A DNA stretch of 64,000 bases, from positions 19,775 to 83,774 of the forward strand of contig JAYKAV010000477.1 in the NCBI GenBank assembly GCA_035582835.1. Reading direction: 5' to 3'. Each line of letters begins with the position of its first letter. Position 1 is the stretch's first letter. This document shows, in pieces, positions 46,445-57,014 of this stretch. This DNA comes from Phoebastria nigripes (taxonomy: Eukaryota; Chordata; Aves; Procellariiformes; Diomedeidae). Made by a program: the position numbers and the translations under genes. The notes beneath the pieces were generated by a model. It made no database searches, was not told the origin of the DNA, and saw nothing but the letters and a program-made list of their open reading frames with translations.

Positions 46445-49400
46445 CACTATTTTGAATCTACTAAGTATCACTATTAAAATTTATTTGTGTATTTCTCTAT
46501 TTTGTTTATTATATTTATATAATATAATAAAATTTCTGGAAAACCTCTTCTTCAGAGATTTAAAAAAACCCNAAACCACAACACATTAAAAATTACAACT
46601 AGTGTACTTGGTTGGTGATAAAACATTCTTACTGAAACCAAACATTTCAAAGTGGTGTTCTTCCTTTTTTTTCTTTCACATGCAGATGTGAAAAGATAGG
46701 CTAATTTGTTTTGCTTTCTTGTGTCTTGCCTTTTTCATCTTCTAAAAATATTGGAATAAAGGATCTGTATCTGAGGCATTGAATTAAAAATAATTGGGGC
46801 CTTATAAACTTGTGATAATGACCAAAGGGGGACAAAAAAGATCAAAAGATGTGAAAATCACTATCAAGCAACAAAAATTACTTTGCACATTTAGTATTTA
46901 ATATCAACAAGCGTGTTAATGACATGATAAATAGTTAAATTATCTGCTTGTTAGAGAAAATAAAAAACCTATAACAGACAAAACCTGGTCTTACCTGGGA
47001 ATAATGAAACAATAATATGAAATTAAGGCAGTCATAGTGATGATGTTAGAGTTCACATAGCAGTTCTTTACATTTTTTTTGGTACATGTAGGATGAATAG
47101 ATATTAATTGGAGAAGAAAGGGGAACACAGACTAGAGTACAAATACTTATTTACATTTAAATATTGTTTCATTAAAATTACTGTATGTTTGATCCAAAAC
47201 AGAATAGTTGACAAAACTGTATAATGTAATATTTACTATTGTTTTCTTTCTTGGTATATAAAGGGCTTTTAATGTTTGATAGCCAGAAAGACAGCAATTA
47301 CTGGTGTTAAAGATACAAATCAATAACATGAAGAAGTTCTTGTTCGTGGTGATATATTTTCTATATATCTGTTTAATTTTAAGGAAGGCAGAAATTTGTA
47401 TGTTGGAGATTTGTTGACTACCTAACAATTTAAGAATTAGTTAATTATTGACAAATACACAGCATTATTGTAGGGTTTGGGGGAGGATAAAATAACTCTA
47501 GCAAGCTCCATACCTGTGTTGAAGGTGACTATGATCATTTTAGTAGCCACAGTTTTAACTAGTGAGCTTGTGTGTATTGACTGAAGGAAAAGACATAATG
47601 GCTACGTCCATTAGTAGTAAAAACCATGACAAGGCATGGTCCTAGACACTGAAACTCAAATGTTTTATTTGTTAAAATATTACAATAGTTCTTGGTATGG
47701 CTTTGGCACAGAGCACTCTCTCAAATTAATCCCTGGGGGGATTAAAGGTTTAGCATGGCTGAAGAATCTTCCCCATTTACATGCAGCCACCCTGTTTTGA
47801 CAGTTAGGTTTCATAACCTACACATGTATAGGCTGTCCTTGTTGGTCCAAAGCCTAGGGAATGGGTGACTAACCTCCTAGTACAGCTGTAATCAGCAAGG
47901 GAATAGGTGTATTCCTGTTGATTCATCGTGCTCTTTACTGCTTTACTTTGAAATACATGTGTACNCTATATACCCATAGGCCCCATTGTATTGAGTACCA
48001 TGGCATGAATTCACCTCACCCAATTTTAGATATCAAAGAGTTCTTCAGTCCATATACAGTCTAAAGACGACAAACCAGCCAGATTTCAAGTGAACTGAAT
48101 CACCCCCTAGAGGTGTGTAATGTGGTAGTGGTGGTCTTGTTTTGCCTGTACAGGTAGCTTTGGGTGTGCATACTCCTAAGTTTTGTCAGCATTAGCTGTG
48201 TAGAAGAATCTACACACTGTTACCTAAAATTGTAATTCAGTTTCAGGTGAGGACATAATGTGGATCCTTTCCCACCTGAAGTCAGTCTGAAACAAAAATA
48301 ATTAGTAAACTATGAATTTAGGAAGCTAGTTCAAGAGTACTGAAAATTAACCTGAAATGTTTTCTGGGTCAAGGAGAGATTCATGTATATGAATGACTAT
48401 ACTTACCTACAGACAAAAGGCTCTCTTATGCATAGGAATTTTTAAATGACAGNTTATTAAAGGCACAAATCAGTTAAGGCTGATTTTGGGGAACAAAATG
48501 TGCTTTTGTACTCACTGTGTTTCCAACTTTTTTTCAATTGCATTACTTCATAATGAACTTTTGTCAATCCATTAGGAATTTGTGCAAATGTAGGTCTTAT
48601 TCAAAAATCACATTTTTCACATCATCTTTGTGTTTGTGAATATGTTTGTAAACAAGTCAATTAATAGGGAAATTGTAAGTAGGATCCTTAACAAACAAAC
48701 AAAACAAATCCACCTAGTTCTTGCAGCTATGATGCACTGCCTTTTAGGCTCCCGTTTTTACATTGAGCAAGTAAGCAGTACTAAAAAAAAAAAAAAACAA
48801 CTCACACTTCTCTCTTTCAAATTTTCAAGGTTTTTCAGGTTTTCTTTTTTCATTCTTTTTCCTTTGGCTTGTGTGCATTGTCTCTCCTTTGTCCCACTTG
48901 TTATGAATAACATGTTTTGAGGTAAAAACCATTAAGGACACTCTGATCCAGATGTCAGTGTGAGTTGGTTGTGAATTCAGGTTGAATTCAACGTCAATGG
49001 GATACTTCAAAACAGGAAGCCTAGCAACTTAGAAAGAAATGTCTTTTTTTTTCTTTCCCAGGTCTTCTCTGGCTTGCTTATTAATGTGCATAATCATTAG
49101 CAAAAAAAAAAAAAAAAAGAAAAGAAAAAAAAAGTCATTTCTGTTGGTCTATTGACTATTGAAGTACACTATAGCTGCACTTTTAGATTAGCCTTAAGAC
49201 TTTGAATTCAGTCTGTGAATGACTGGAATACATAGAACTCTGGCATGCGACCAGCCCTTTTTGTAGCAAGGCTCTTTTATACAAAAACAGCTGCAACTTT
49301 CATGAAGTGTTTGCATGCAGCCAAGCAAGACAGAACAGTTAAAAAGTAATGAAGAAGTGATAGAAATTATGATCTCCATTATAAAATAATCACCTGAGAG

Positions 49401-50341
49401 AAGTAGTCGTCTTCTGCTCCTGCAATGACATTCACTGCAATATCTGTATCTGAAAGTAATAGAATTTCAGAATGAAATTGAGGTTACGTGGTGTCTTTGC
49501 AACTGTTTGATGTTTTCTGAGGACACAATGAAAAAAGAGACAATAGCCTTAACTTCAAAGCATTGGTATTTTTGGACATCATCAGGTCTTTCTCTGGTCA
49601 AACATAAGGCAACTCTTTTGAGCTGTACAAATATTTAACACAAATACAGTAATGAATCCTCATAAAACTGAAGTTACAGTTTAAAAACTAGTTAATTACT
49701 TGCAATGACCTATGTCACATAACTTTGCCTGTTCCCCANAGTCTGTAATGATGAGTTATTCAAAATTGGAATTTTTCTATGACCTTATTATGTTATCATA
49801 AATTCTGCCAAACAATATTTTTTGTTACAGCTTCAGTATGTTGGGCATATATATTCAGCAATACAAAATGTTAGAATAGCTGAACACCGTATACTCCAGA
49901 TGGTTCCTCCTACATAGATACTGTGGAAATTCCATCACATGTACTGTAGATGAGTCAAAATAAAGGCCTTAGTCATTATACTGAGTTGCAATTAGCAGGG
50001 CCCTTTTTAAAGTTTTCATATCTTTTCTGGTTGATTATGATCAATTAAATTAAATTCACTACAGAAAGTTGTAGCTTTATTTCAGCAGAAGTCAAGAAGC
50101 ATAGTTAAGCAAAGTTTACATACTTTACTGTCATAATCCAATTACACTCTTATGAAGCAGCTTGTGTTTCACATCCTCGATTTGCAAAACAAAATTGCCT
50201 TCAAATATTAAAGGTATCATCTACCTTTAACAGGCTGTGGAGCCATCACATTATATGTGTTTTGGTAGCTTTATCCTGGATAGTTCCACTGTGGTCCCAT
50301 GGACTTAAAGCTCTTTAGCAGTTGCAGTACATTAAATTAAT

Positions 50342-50506
50342 TTCTAGAGCACTTCTTCAAGTTTGGTTTCATCTGAAAGGGAATTAAGTCTGCAGGATCC
50401 AAGGTTAATCCATAGTGAAAACCAAAATTAAGTAAAAGGGGTGATGAGGAAATCCTGCTCAAAAGCACACTCCTGTTCTGAATTAAAACACTAATGTAGG
50501 CACACC
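50342..50506 (+). repeat. Unclassified old interspersed repeat, copy 2
   Basis: Partner of 18762-18916. It contains a TTTCATCTGAAAGG block near 50367-50380, the GATGAGGAAATCCTGCT block near 50442-50459 and a CTGAATTAAAACACTAATG block near 50478. It has about 10 bp more than copy 1, mainly after the first 50 bp. Neither copy has visible target duplications or an A-tail. Confidence 0.65.
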
Positions 50507-51629
50507 CAAAGAGAAACAGGTTGTTGAAAGTCCTGAGATGCCTAATCATATAGTGACATTTCTATTGTGCATATACCAATGAGTTATGGATAAGACCATT
50601 TTACTTTGTGACTTTTGTCTAAACAAAGTAGTGTAGGTTTGTATTTAATGAGAATAAAGAAGAAAAATACAATTTATTGAAAGATGTGTCATATAGGCCT
50701 CAGACTTTTTTGGCAATGAGTATAATGGTAAGACACCCACAAGGTGAGGATAATAACAAAGTGACTATATCCAGATTACTGAAGAAGTGGTGAAACATAA
50801 ATAGATAAAGGTTTACGTGAGACAATAGAGCATATGTATATGAGTGAGAGGATTCATATGCAAAGTAGATGAACTTAAGATATCTTTTAGGACTTTTTTG
50901 AAGCAGCTTTTTCAAAGATGGCTTTTTGCATTATGCTAAGGAATCTGTGAAAGTTTTTGAAAAGTATTTCCTACTACGCTTGCTTATTACTTTTTGCTTT
51001 GATCTTAATAATAATGTTAGCTCACATCTGGTATNGTTTCTTTTGAACATAAGTACAGAATTCCAGCAATAATGTTTCCATAATTCTTCATAGGGGGTAC
51101 CTAATAATAGAATCATTTTATTTTAACATGTATCAAGTCAGTATAATTAGTAAGAATGGACTTCATTCTACTTTCATTAGGGGAAACCCTATATATTCAA
51201 GCTGTAAATGCCTCATGTGTGCATCACTGTGGGGTGAAAATTCCATTTCATCTCCCCATAAAGTCCTTGTATATATTTCCATGTGAGTTATTATTGCCTG
51301 TAGAAATCTTTTATGGGGNAAAAAAAATAAGTTTAGTTTATCATTGTGACCTTTACATTCTAGCAAAACCACAAAAGTTCTTTTTATTCCATTCAACACA
51401 TCTATGAAATACAGGCAGGTACCTGTTTGTCTCATTATTAATGATAGCTTGATTGGTCATTGTAATTCGTTGGCCTGTATCTTGTCTGTTTTTATTTGAA
51501 ATTGAAGAGAAAGTAACATAAATTAATGGTAGGTTATAGACAATAGCATTCCCTTTTGGTATGTTGTATTGAAGATTCTCAACACATTAATGAAACACCT
51601 ACTAAAAGAAAGTTACCTTTGTATATTAT

Positions 51630-53425
51630 CATAGAATCACAGAATGTCTGGGGTTGGAAGGGACCTCTAGAGGTCATGTTGTTCAACTCCTCTGCTCAAG
51701 CAGGGCCACCCAGAGCAGGTTTCCCAGGAACATGTCTAGACAGCTTTTGAATATCTCCAAGGATGGAGACTCCATTAACTATATGGGCAACGTGTTTCTT
51801 TGCTTAGTTGCCCTCACATTAAAAAAGTATTTCCTTATNTTCAGACGGGACCACTGCTGTTTCATTTTTTGCCCATTGCCTCTTGTCCTGTCGCTGGATA
51901 CTACTGAAAAGAGCCTGTCTCTGTCTTCTTGTGGTGGGTCTGGCTGGGATGGAGTTAACTTTTGTCATGGCAGCCCCTGTGGTGCTGTGCTTTGCATTTG
52001 TGGTTAAAACAGTGTTGATAACATACCAGTGTTTTGGTTATTGCTGAACACTGTTTGCACAGCATCAAGACTTTCTCGCCAACCTCCCTCCCACCTATTC
52101 CTCCCCCAAAGGCTAGAAGGCTGGGGGTGGGTAAGAGACTGGGAGGGGACATAGCTGGGACAGCTGACCCAAACTGACCAAAGTGGTATTCCACACCATA
52201 TGACATAGAGCTCAACCATAAATGCTGAGGGAAAGGGGGAGGTTGCAGGGACTTTTGTGGTTATGGTGTTTGTCTTCCCAAGCAACCGTTACCCATGCTG
52301 AGGTCTTGCTTTTCTAGGAAGTGGCTGGACATCTGCATGCTGATAGGAAGTAGTGAATAAATTCCTCTTTTTGTTTCGATTCTACATGCGGCTTTTGCTT
52401 TTCTTTTTAAACTGTCTTTATCTCAGTCCATGAGCTTTTCCATCTTATTTTCTCCCTCTGTCCTGTTAAGGAGGCAGAGTGAGAGAGCAGCTGGTTGGGG
52501 GTCTGGTAGCCAGCCACCCACCACAATTCTTTACACCCTCCCTTCAGACATTTGTTTACATTGATGAGATCCCCTCTGAGCCTTCTCTTCTCCAGGCTGA
52601 ATAATCCCAGATCTGTCAGCCTTTTCTGGTTGGTCTGTATTTCTCTGGTCCTCNTTCTTGCCCTTCTTGAAGATAGGAGTGACATTTGCTTTCCTGCAGT
52701 CCTCAAGCAACTCTCCCAATTGCCATGATTGTACAATTATTGAGAGTGGCCTTGTAATGAGATCAGCCAGCTCCCTCAGCTAGCATCTCATCAGGGCCTG
52801 TGGACTTACNTATGTCCAGGTTTTTTAAGTATTCTGTGACCTCATCCTCTTCCACTAAGGGTACATCTTCCTTGATTCAACCTTTCCTCCTGGTCTCTGG
52901 GGCCTCAGATTTCTGAAGGCCAGTCTTGCTGAAGAAGGCATTCAGCACCTCAGCCTTTTCCATGTCTTGTGTCACCATGGCCCCTGCACCATTCAGCAGT
53001 GGGCNCACATTTTCCCTAGCCGCCTTCTTGCCACTTACATACTTATAGAAGCCCTTCTTGTTGCCTTTGGCATCTCTTGTTGCCTTCAATTCCAGGTAGG
53101 CTTCGTTTTTCCAAACTGCTTCTCTGTATGCTTCAACAGTGCCTCTATATTTCTCCCAGGTCACCTGTTCCTGCTTTCACCCTCTGCATACTTTCTTTTT
53201 GTGTTTGAGTGTTGCTAGGAGCTCCTTGTTCATCCATGCAAGCCTCCTGGTATTCTTGCTTGACCTCCTACTTGTTGGGATAGACTGCTCTTGAACTTGG
53301 AAGAGATGATCCTTGAATATTAACTAGCTATTTTGGGCCCATCTTCCCTTAAGGGCCCTATCCCATGGGACTCTTTCAAGCAGATCCTTGAAGAGACCAA
53401 ATTCTGTTCTGAAGTTCGTCATGCA
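51630..53425 (-). mobile_element. CR1 LINE (minus), internally deleted and split by an LTR
   Basis: The CR1 3' end lies at 51630 (ATCATAGAATCACAGAATG, the reverse of the usual tail). Its 3' UTR and ORF2 C-terminus occupy 51630-51929 and resume at 52526 after a nested LTR. From 52526 to about 52615 the minus strand encodes the [15 protein letters not shown] stretch of the reverse transcriptase C-terminus. From about 52620 it switches to the N-terminal reverse transcriptase stretch TPIFKKGK and then the linker, up to about 53425. The central reverse transcriptase, including the FADD site, is missing at this junction. The upstream boundary is approximate. N bases are at 52654, 52810 and 53005. 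Confidence 0.92.
51930..52525 (+). mobile_element. Solo LTR (B family, plus) nested in a CR1
   Basis: The LTR starts TGTGGTGGGT and ends ACCCACCACA, a perfect 10-bp terminal inverted repeat with TG...CA ends. The interrupted CR1 resumes directly, so the boundaries are well supported. Flanks are CTTCT (51925-51929) and ATTCT (52526-52530), a 5-bp target duplication with one later change. The body shares the B-family landmarks: TGGCTGGGATGGAGTTAAC after the start, AAAACAGTGTTGATAAC near 52006, GGGACAGCTGACCCAAACTG near 52157, and AATAAA at 52356-52361. The CRE-like site is degraded to TGACATAG. No internal retroviral sequence is present. Confidence 0.93.
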
Positions 53426-56400
53426 ATACAGTATGTGTTTTGAAATCTGTTACATGTCATATAAAAGTACTAGTTGTAGTAAAAGAGTTGTAACGTGGTA
53501 TGACTGTGAAACTATAAAAATACCACCTTTGTAATATTATCAGAAAATCCAGAATTATTTTGCTTCTCAACCTTAAAAAAAAAATCCAACAAAACCAACA
53601 ACCCAAAACAACCCTCTTCCCACCCTCTCCAAAAAACCAAAAGCCTATATTNTCATGATATATCAATGAAGCTATTGCTGGTTGTTGTTAAAACTGACCA
53701 ATATACTTTCAATTTTTACAGCCTTATACCTTTGCATTAGGAAAGTTGCTAGATTGATGCCATTAAAAATACATTTTAGAATATTCCTGTACAGTGAAAG
53801 GAAATTAAAACAGTAATTTTATGTGGCTTGAGATGAAAAAGATAAAACTTTCAGAAACAATAGTCAAAGGCTCTGACCTCAAAGACTTCCTCCTTGAGCA
53901 AAATGGATTTGACTTTCCCATATGCAAGAGAATGTGTTTTTGTTTGCATATTATTTTGTATACACACAATTCTTCCGTGTCTTCCCAAATACAACACCTG
54001 TGTTCACAATATCTAGAAATATTGTGTATTACAGCAGTCTTTTCTAGACCATAGTCAGGAGAGATATATTTTAAAAAAAATAAGCCTTGAGAAATATTTG
54101 CTTTCTCAGTGCATTGAAGTGGAAATCTAGTCAGAAAAAGATCTTTAAAGNAATCTTCAGGAAACATTGGCATAGAACACATGGCTCCTGTACTTGCTTT
54201 AGATGTGGGAGAAACAGATTTAAATAAATAGACTGAACTGGACAAAGGGCACACTTCAGGAGAAGGTCTTGATTCCTGAGTTACTAGTTCATTTTGTTTG
54301 CTTTCAGCTTGTATTTTAGGATGACTTATGTTACNTGCTGGGATTGTATGCTAGAGTGATCAAAAGGAAGTAGGTTACCAGCTTAAACAAAATTCTTAAT
54401 TTTTGACACCTTAAGTCAAATCAGACAATTGTATCTTTGTCTAAATATTAGGTGGTTTTAGTAAGTGCAATACACCTGAACCTCACATTCAAAATGAACA
54501 GATTTCTTGGGGGTTGTGGTAGGCAAAAAATAACTTAAATTGTGAACGCTGACAGGCANCAGATAATTGTGTATGTAAATGTTCAAAATTGAACTTTTGA
54601 TCTCTCAAGCAGAAGCCTGCTTGCTACTTGCTAGCTACAACTGGTATGGGCTGGCTGTAAATTTTTGGTAACACCTGGACTAAACAAAAAAGTCCTNAAT
54701 CCTCCAAATAATAAAAAATGAGACAGAATTATCAATTAGAAGACTGATCATGTGTTCTGCACATATACTATTTAGACTGAGAAAACTGTGGTCTTAAAGT
54801 CCTGAAAAGAAGGTGAAGATCTTAGCTGAAGAAAAGATATGGGAAGTGGGGNAAGATCCTGGAAATCAGGGAGCTGTATGAAGACAAATGCCTGGATATG
54901 TCCAGGACCTTAACTAGTAATACCTGGGACCAGTAACTGCAAGCAGCTGCACAGCAGAAACCAACATGATTTTCTGCCTGACCGACAGCAGTGTCNTTGC
55001 TTGGGGAAGGCAAGGCTAGATCTAGGGAATATAGGTCTAGATCCCTTCTAGGAAGGGGGATATCCTAGTAGAGTAAAGGGTCTAATCTTGTAAATTCTGA
55101 AACTAATGCAGTACCCACATCCACTACACGTTGTTTACTTTGTCCCACCTGTGCAGGGCTTTTAGTTTTGTTCTAAAAAGAAAGAAGGAAAAAAAAAAAG
55201 GCCAACCCACAGATTCTGGATTTTTCTTACCAATAATATCACAGGTAAACTTCACTGTTTGATGCATGAATGGCTCCTGCTTACAAGTTCCTGGCTACTG
55301 CTTACAAGTTCCTAAGACAGCTACTCCTGTTCAATTGCCAGAGAGAGAAAACATATTTTTGTAGTGCATTTTAGAGACTATACCTAACAAAGTGATTGTA
55401 AGGCTGACTTTTGGCTGGCNGGTATATATGCAATGCTTTATGAAACAGTTATAAATGTATCACTTTCCTATTCTGCAATTAATATTATTTTTATAGATTT
55501 AAGATGGTGGCACTCCTTTCTGCAGATGAATTGATGGGGCTTTTTCCATGCTACATCCAGTTGTCCAGAGGACTAATTAAAGTATTTATGTTTAGGAAAC
55601 ACTTTTTTAGTAATTGTGCTCATCAACCTGTTACAGTTAAGCTTTGAACTTAAGATGTTCAGAAAATGCTGTTGACGACCTAGTGATACACATCATATTG
55701 CTAGACTATTCATTACAAACAGCAATATAACTTAACAAATGGAAAGACATACCAGATATTTTCCTTTATCTTTGTAAATACTGAATATTCCTATTTATTT
55801 CTTTCTCTCCTTTCTTTACTTCTCCTCCAAAATNATATTTCCAATTGAGGGTTTTTCAAAATTTGCTTCATTTAGCATTTCTGAGAAATTGTGAGTGCAA
55901 TTTAGCCAGATATCTGACACAAGAATATATAGGACAGATAGGAAGTACATTGCCTCAATCATAGTGCAGTTATCACAAGCACAAAATGTCTATTAAGATC
56001 AAGCATACTAANCTTGCCAAAGAGAACTTGTACAAATTCTTAAGAGGGAAAGTATAAAGGAAATACATGAAGACAAGGATGGCTGGGAGGAAAGAGGCAC
56101 TCTCTAAAACTGCTGACTAAAAGCACTTCTTGAGGGAAAGGGCNAGAAATATGTTCCAAAACAAACAAAGAGAAAATACAGCAGAACGGTTCAAAGAAAA
56201 ATGCTCTGAAAGAATTTACTACCTTGTGGTTAGACATGACATTGAAAGTAGCATGGACACAAGTTGATTAAGCTGCTGTCAACATATTTGGCCCCAGGAA
56301 TCAGTTACTATTGATTTACAGCTTACAGTAAAGGAAAAAAGGCAGAAACTTATGAAAAGAGCTGTATTCAGTAAATTCTATTAGCATATTCGCTGCAAAG

Positions 56401-56464
56401 GATGAAAAAAACAAGGTGGAAGTAATCTAAGGAAAAATTCACATCAAAAGAGTCTGTTAGAACC
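53426..56464. other. AT-rich sequence without a recognised gene
   Basis: A 149-codon minus-strand frame at 53805-54254 is the longest here. It has one unknown residue from an N and no resemblance to a family I know. A 2 x 21-bp tandem repeat lies at 55272-55313 and an A-tract near 55190. N bases are unusually frequent at 54151-54996. Confidence 0.7.
55272..55313. repeat. Tandem duplication, 2 x 21 bp
   Basis: Two adjacent copies of a unit ending CTGCTTACAAGTTCCT differ at one base, indicating a recent small duplication. Confidence 0.92.
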
Positions 56465-56591
56465 TGTCGTGGTTTAACCCAAGCTGGCAGCTTAACAGCA
56501 CACAGCCGCCCGCTCACTCCCCCTGCCCCCAGTGGGATGGGGGAGAGAATCGGGGAAAAAAAGTAAAATTCGTGGATTGAGATAAAGACAG

Positions 56592-56597
56592 TTTAAT
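56592..56597 (-). terminator. Polyadenylation signal ATTAAA of the 545-bp LTR
   Basis: The plus-strand TTTAAT reads ATTAAA on the coding strand. It lies about 150 bp downstream of the TATA box, at the expected place for the R region. Confidence 0.6.
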
Positions 56598-56747
56598 AGA
56601 ACAGATAAGGAAGGGAAATAATAATAATAATAATGATGATAGAATATACAAAATAATTGATGCACAATGCAATTACCTATCACCCGCCGACCGATGCCCA
56701 GCCAGTTCCCAAGCAGCGGTCACTGCTCCCCGGCCAACTCCCCCCAG

Positions 56748-56770
56748 TTTATATACTGAGCATGACGTCA
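56748..56770 (-). promoter_or_regulatory. LTR promoter: TATATAAA box with adjacent CRE-like TGACGTCA
   Basis: TGACGTCA at 56763-56770 is the palindromic consensus for CREB/ATF factors. On the coding strand it lies 7 bp upstream of TATATAAA (56755 down to 56748). The other family members in this window carry damaged versions of this site (TGACATCA, TGATGTCA, TGACATAG), so this is the only copy with an intact site. Confidence 0.6.
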
Positions 56771-57014
56771 TATAGTATGGAATATCCCTTTGGCTAGTTT
56801 GGGTCAGCTGTCCTGGCTGTGCTCCCTCCCAGCTTCTTGTGCACCTGGCAGAGCATGGGAAGCTGAAAAGTCCTTGACTAGTGTAAACACTACTTAGCAA
56901 CAACTAAAACATGTGCGTTATCAACATTATTTTCATACTAAATCCAAAACACAGCACTATACCAGCCACTAGGAAGAAAATTAAGTCTATCCCAGCCAAA
57001 ACCAGGACAGAACC

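Larger units (their letters stand above)
38106..51629. other. Long AT-rich stretch without a recognised gene
   Basis: Thirteen kilobases contain no recognisable coding sequence, LTR or CR1 end. Frames reach about 102 codons and appear random. Simple repeats are the main structure: T/G runs near 39045-39090, G12AG5 at 39977-39994, a GT plus GGGG block at 43825-43905, a long A-tract at 44654-44700, 3 x 17 bp at 46394-46444, and A-tracts near 40709, 48783 and 49102. Copy 2 of the unclassified old repeat lies at 50342-50506. Confidence 0.7.
56465..57009 (-). mobile_element. Solo LTR (B family, minus) with perfect 5-bp target duplication
   Basis: On the plus strand the element begins TGTCGTGGTTTAACCC and ends AAAACCAGGACA. 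It is flanked by GAACC on both sides (56460-56464 and 57010-57014). The ends form an imperfect inverted repeat. In its coding direction (minus) it has TGGCTGGGATAGACTTAAT near the start, the GACAGCTGACCCAAACTAGC block near 56800, a TGACGTCA site, a TATATAAA box and an ATTAAA signal. CpG sites are largely kept, so it seems younger than copies B and E. A short AAT/ATG microsatellite at 56618-56640 lies inside. No gag, pol or env is present: recombination between two LTRs removed the provirus body. Confidence 0.94.

Noticed and set aside
53805..54254. 149-codon minus-strand frame
   Set aside because: It contains an N and has no family resemblance or splice evidence. A chance frame is the simplest explanation.
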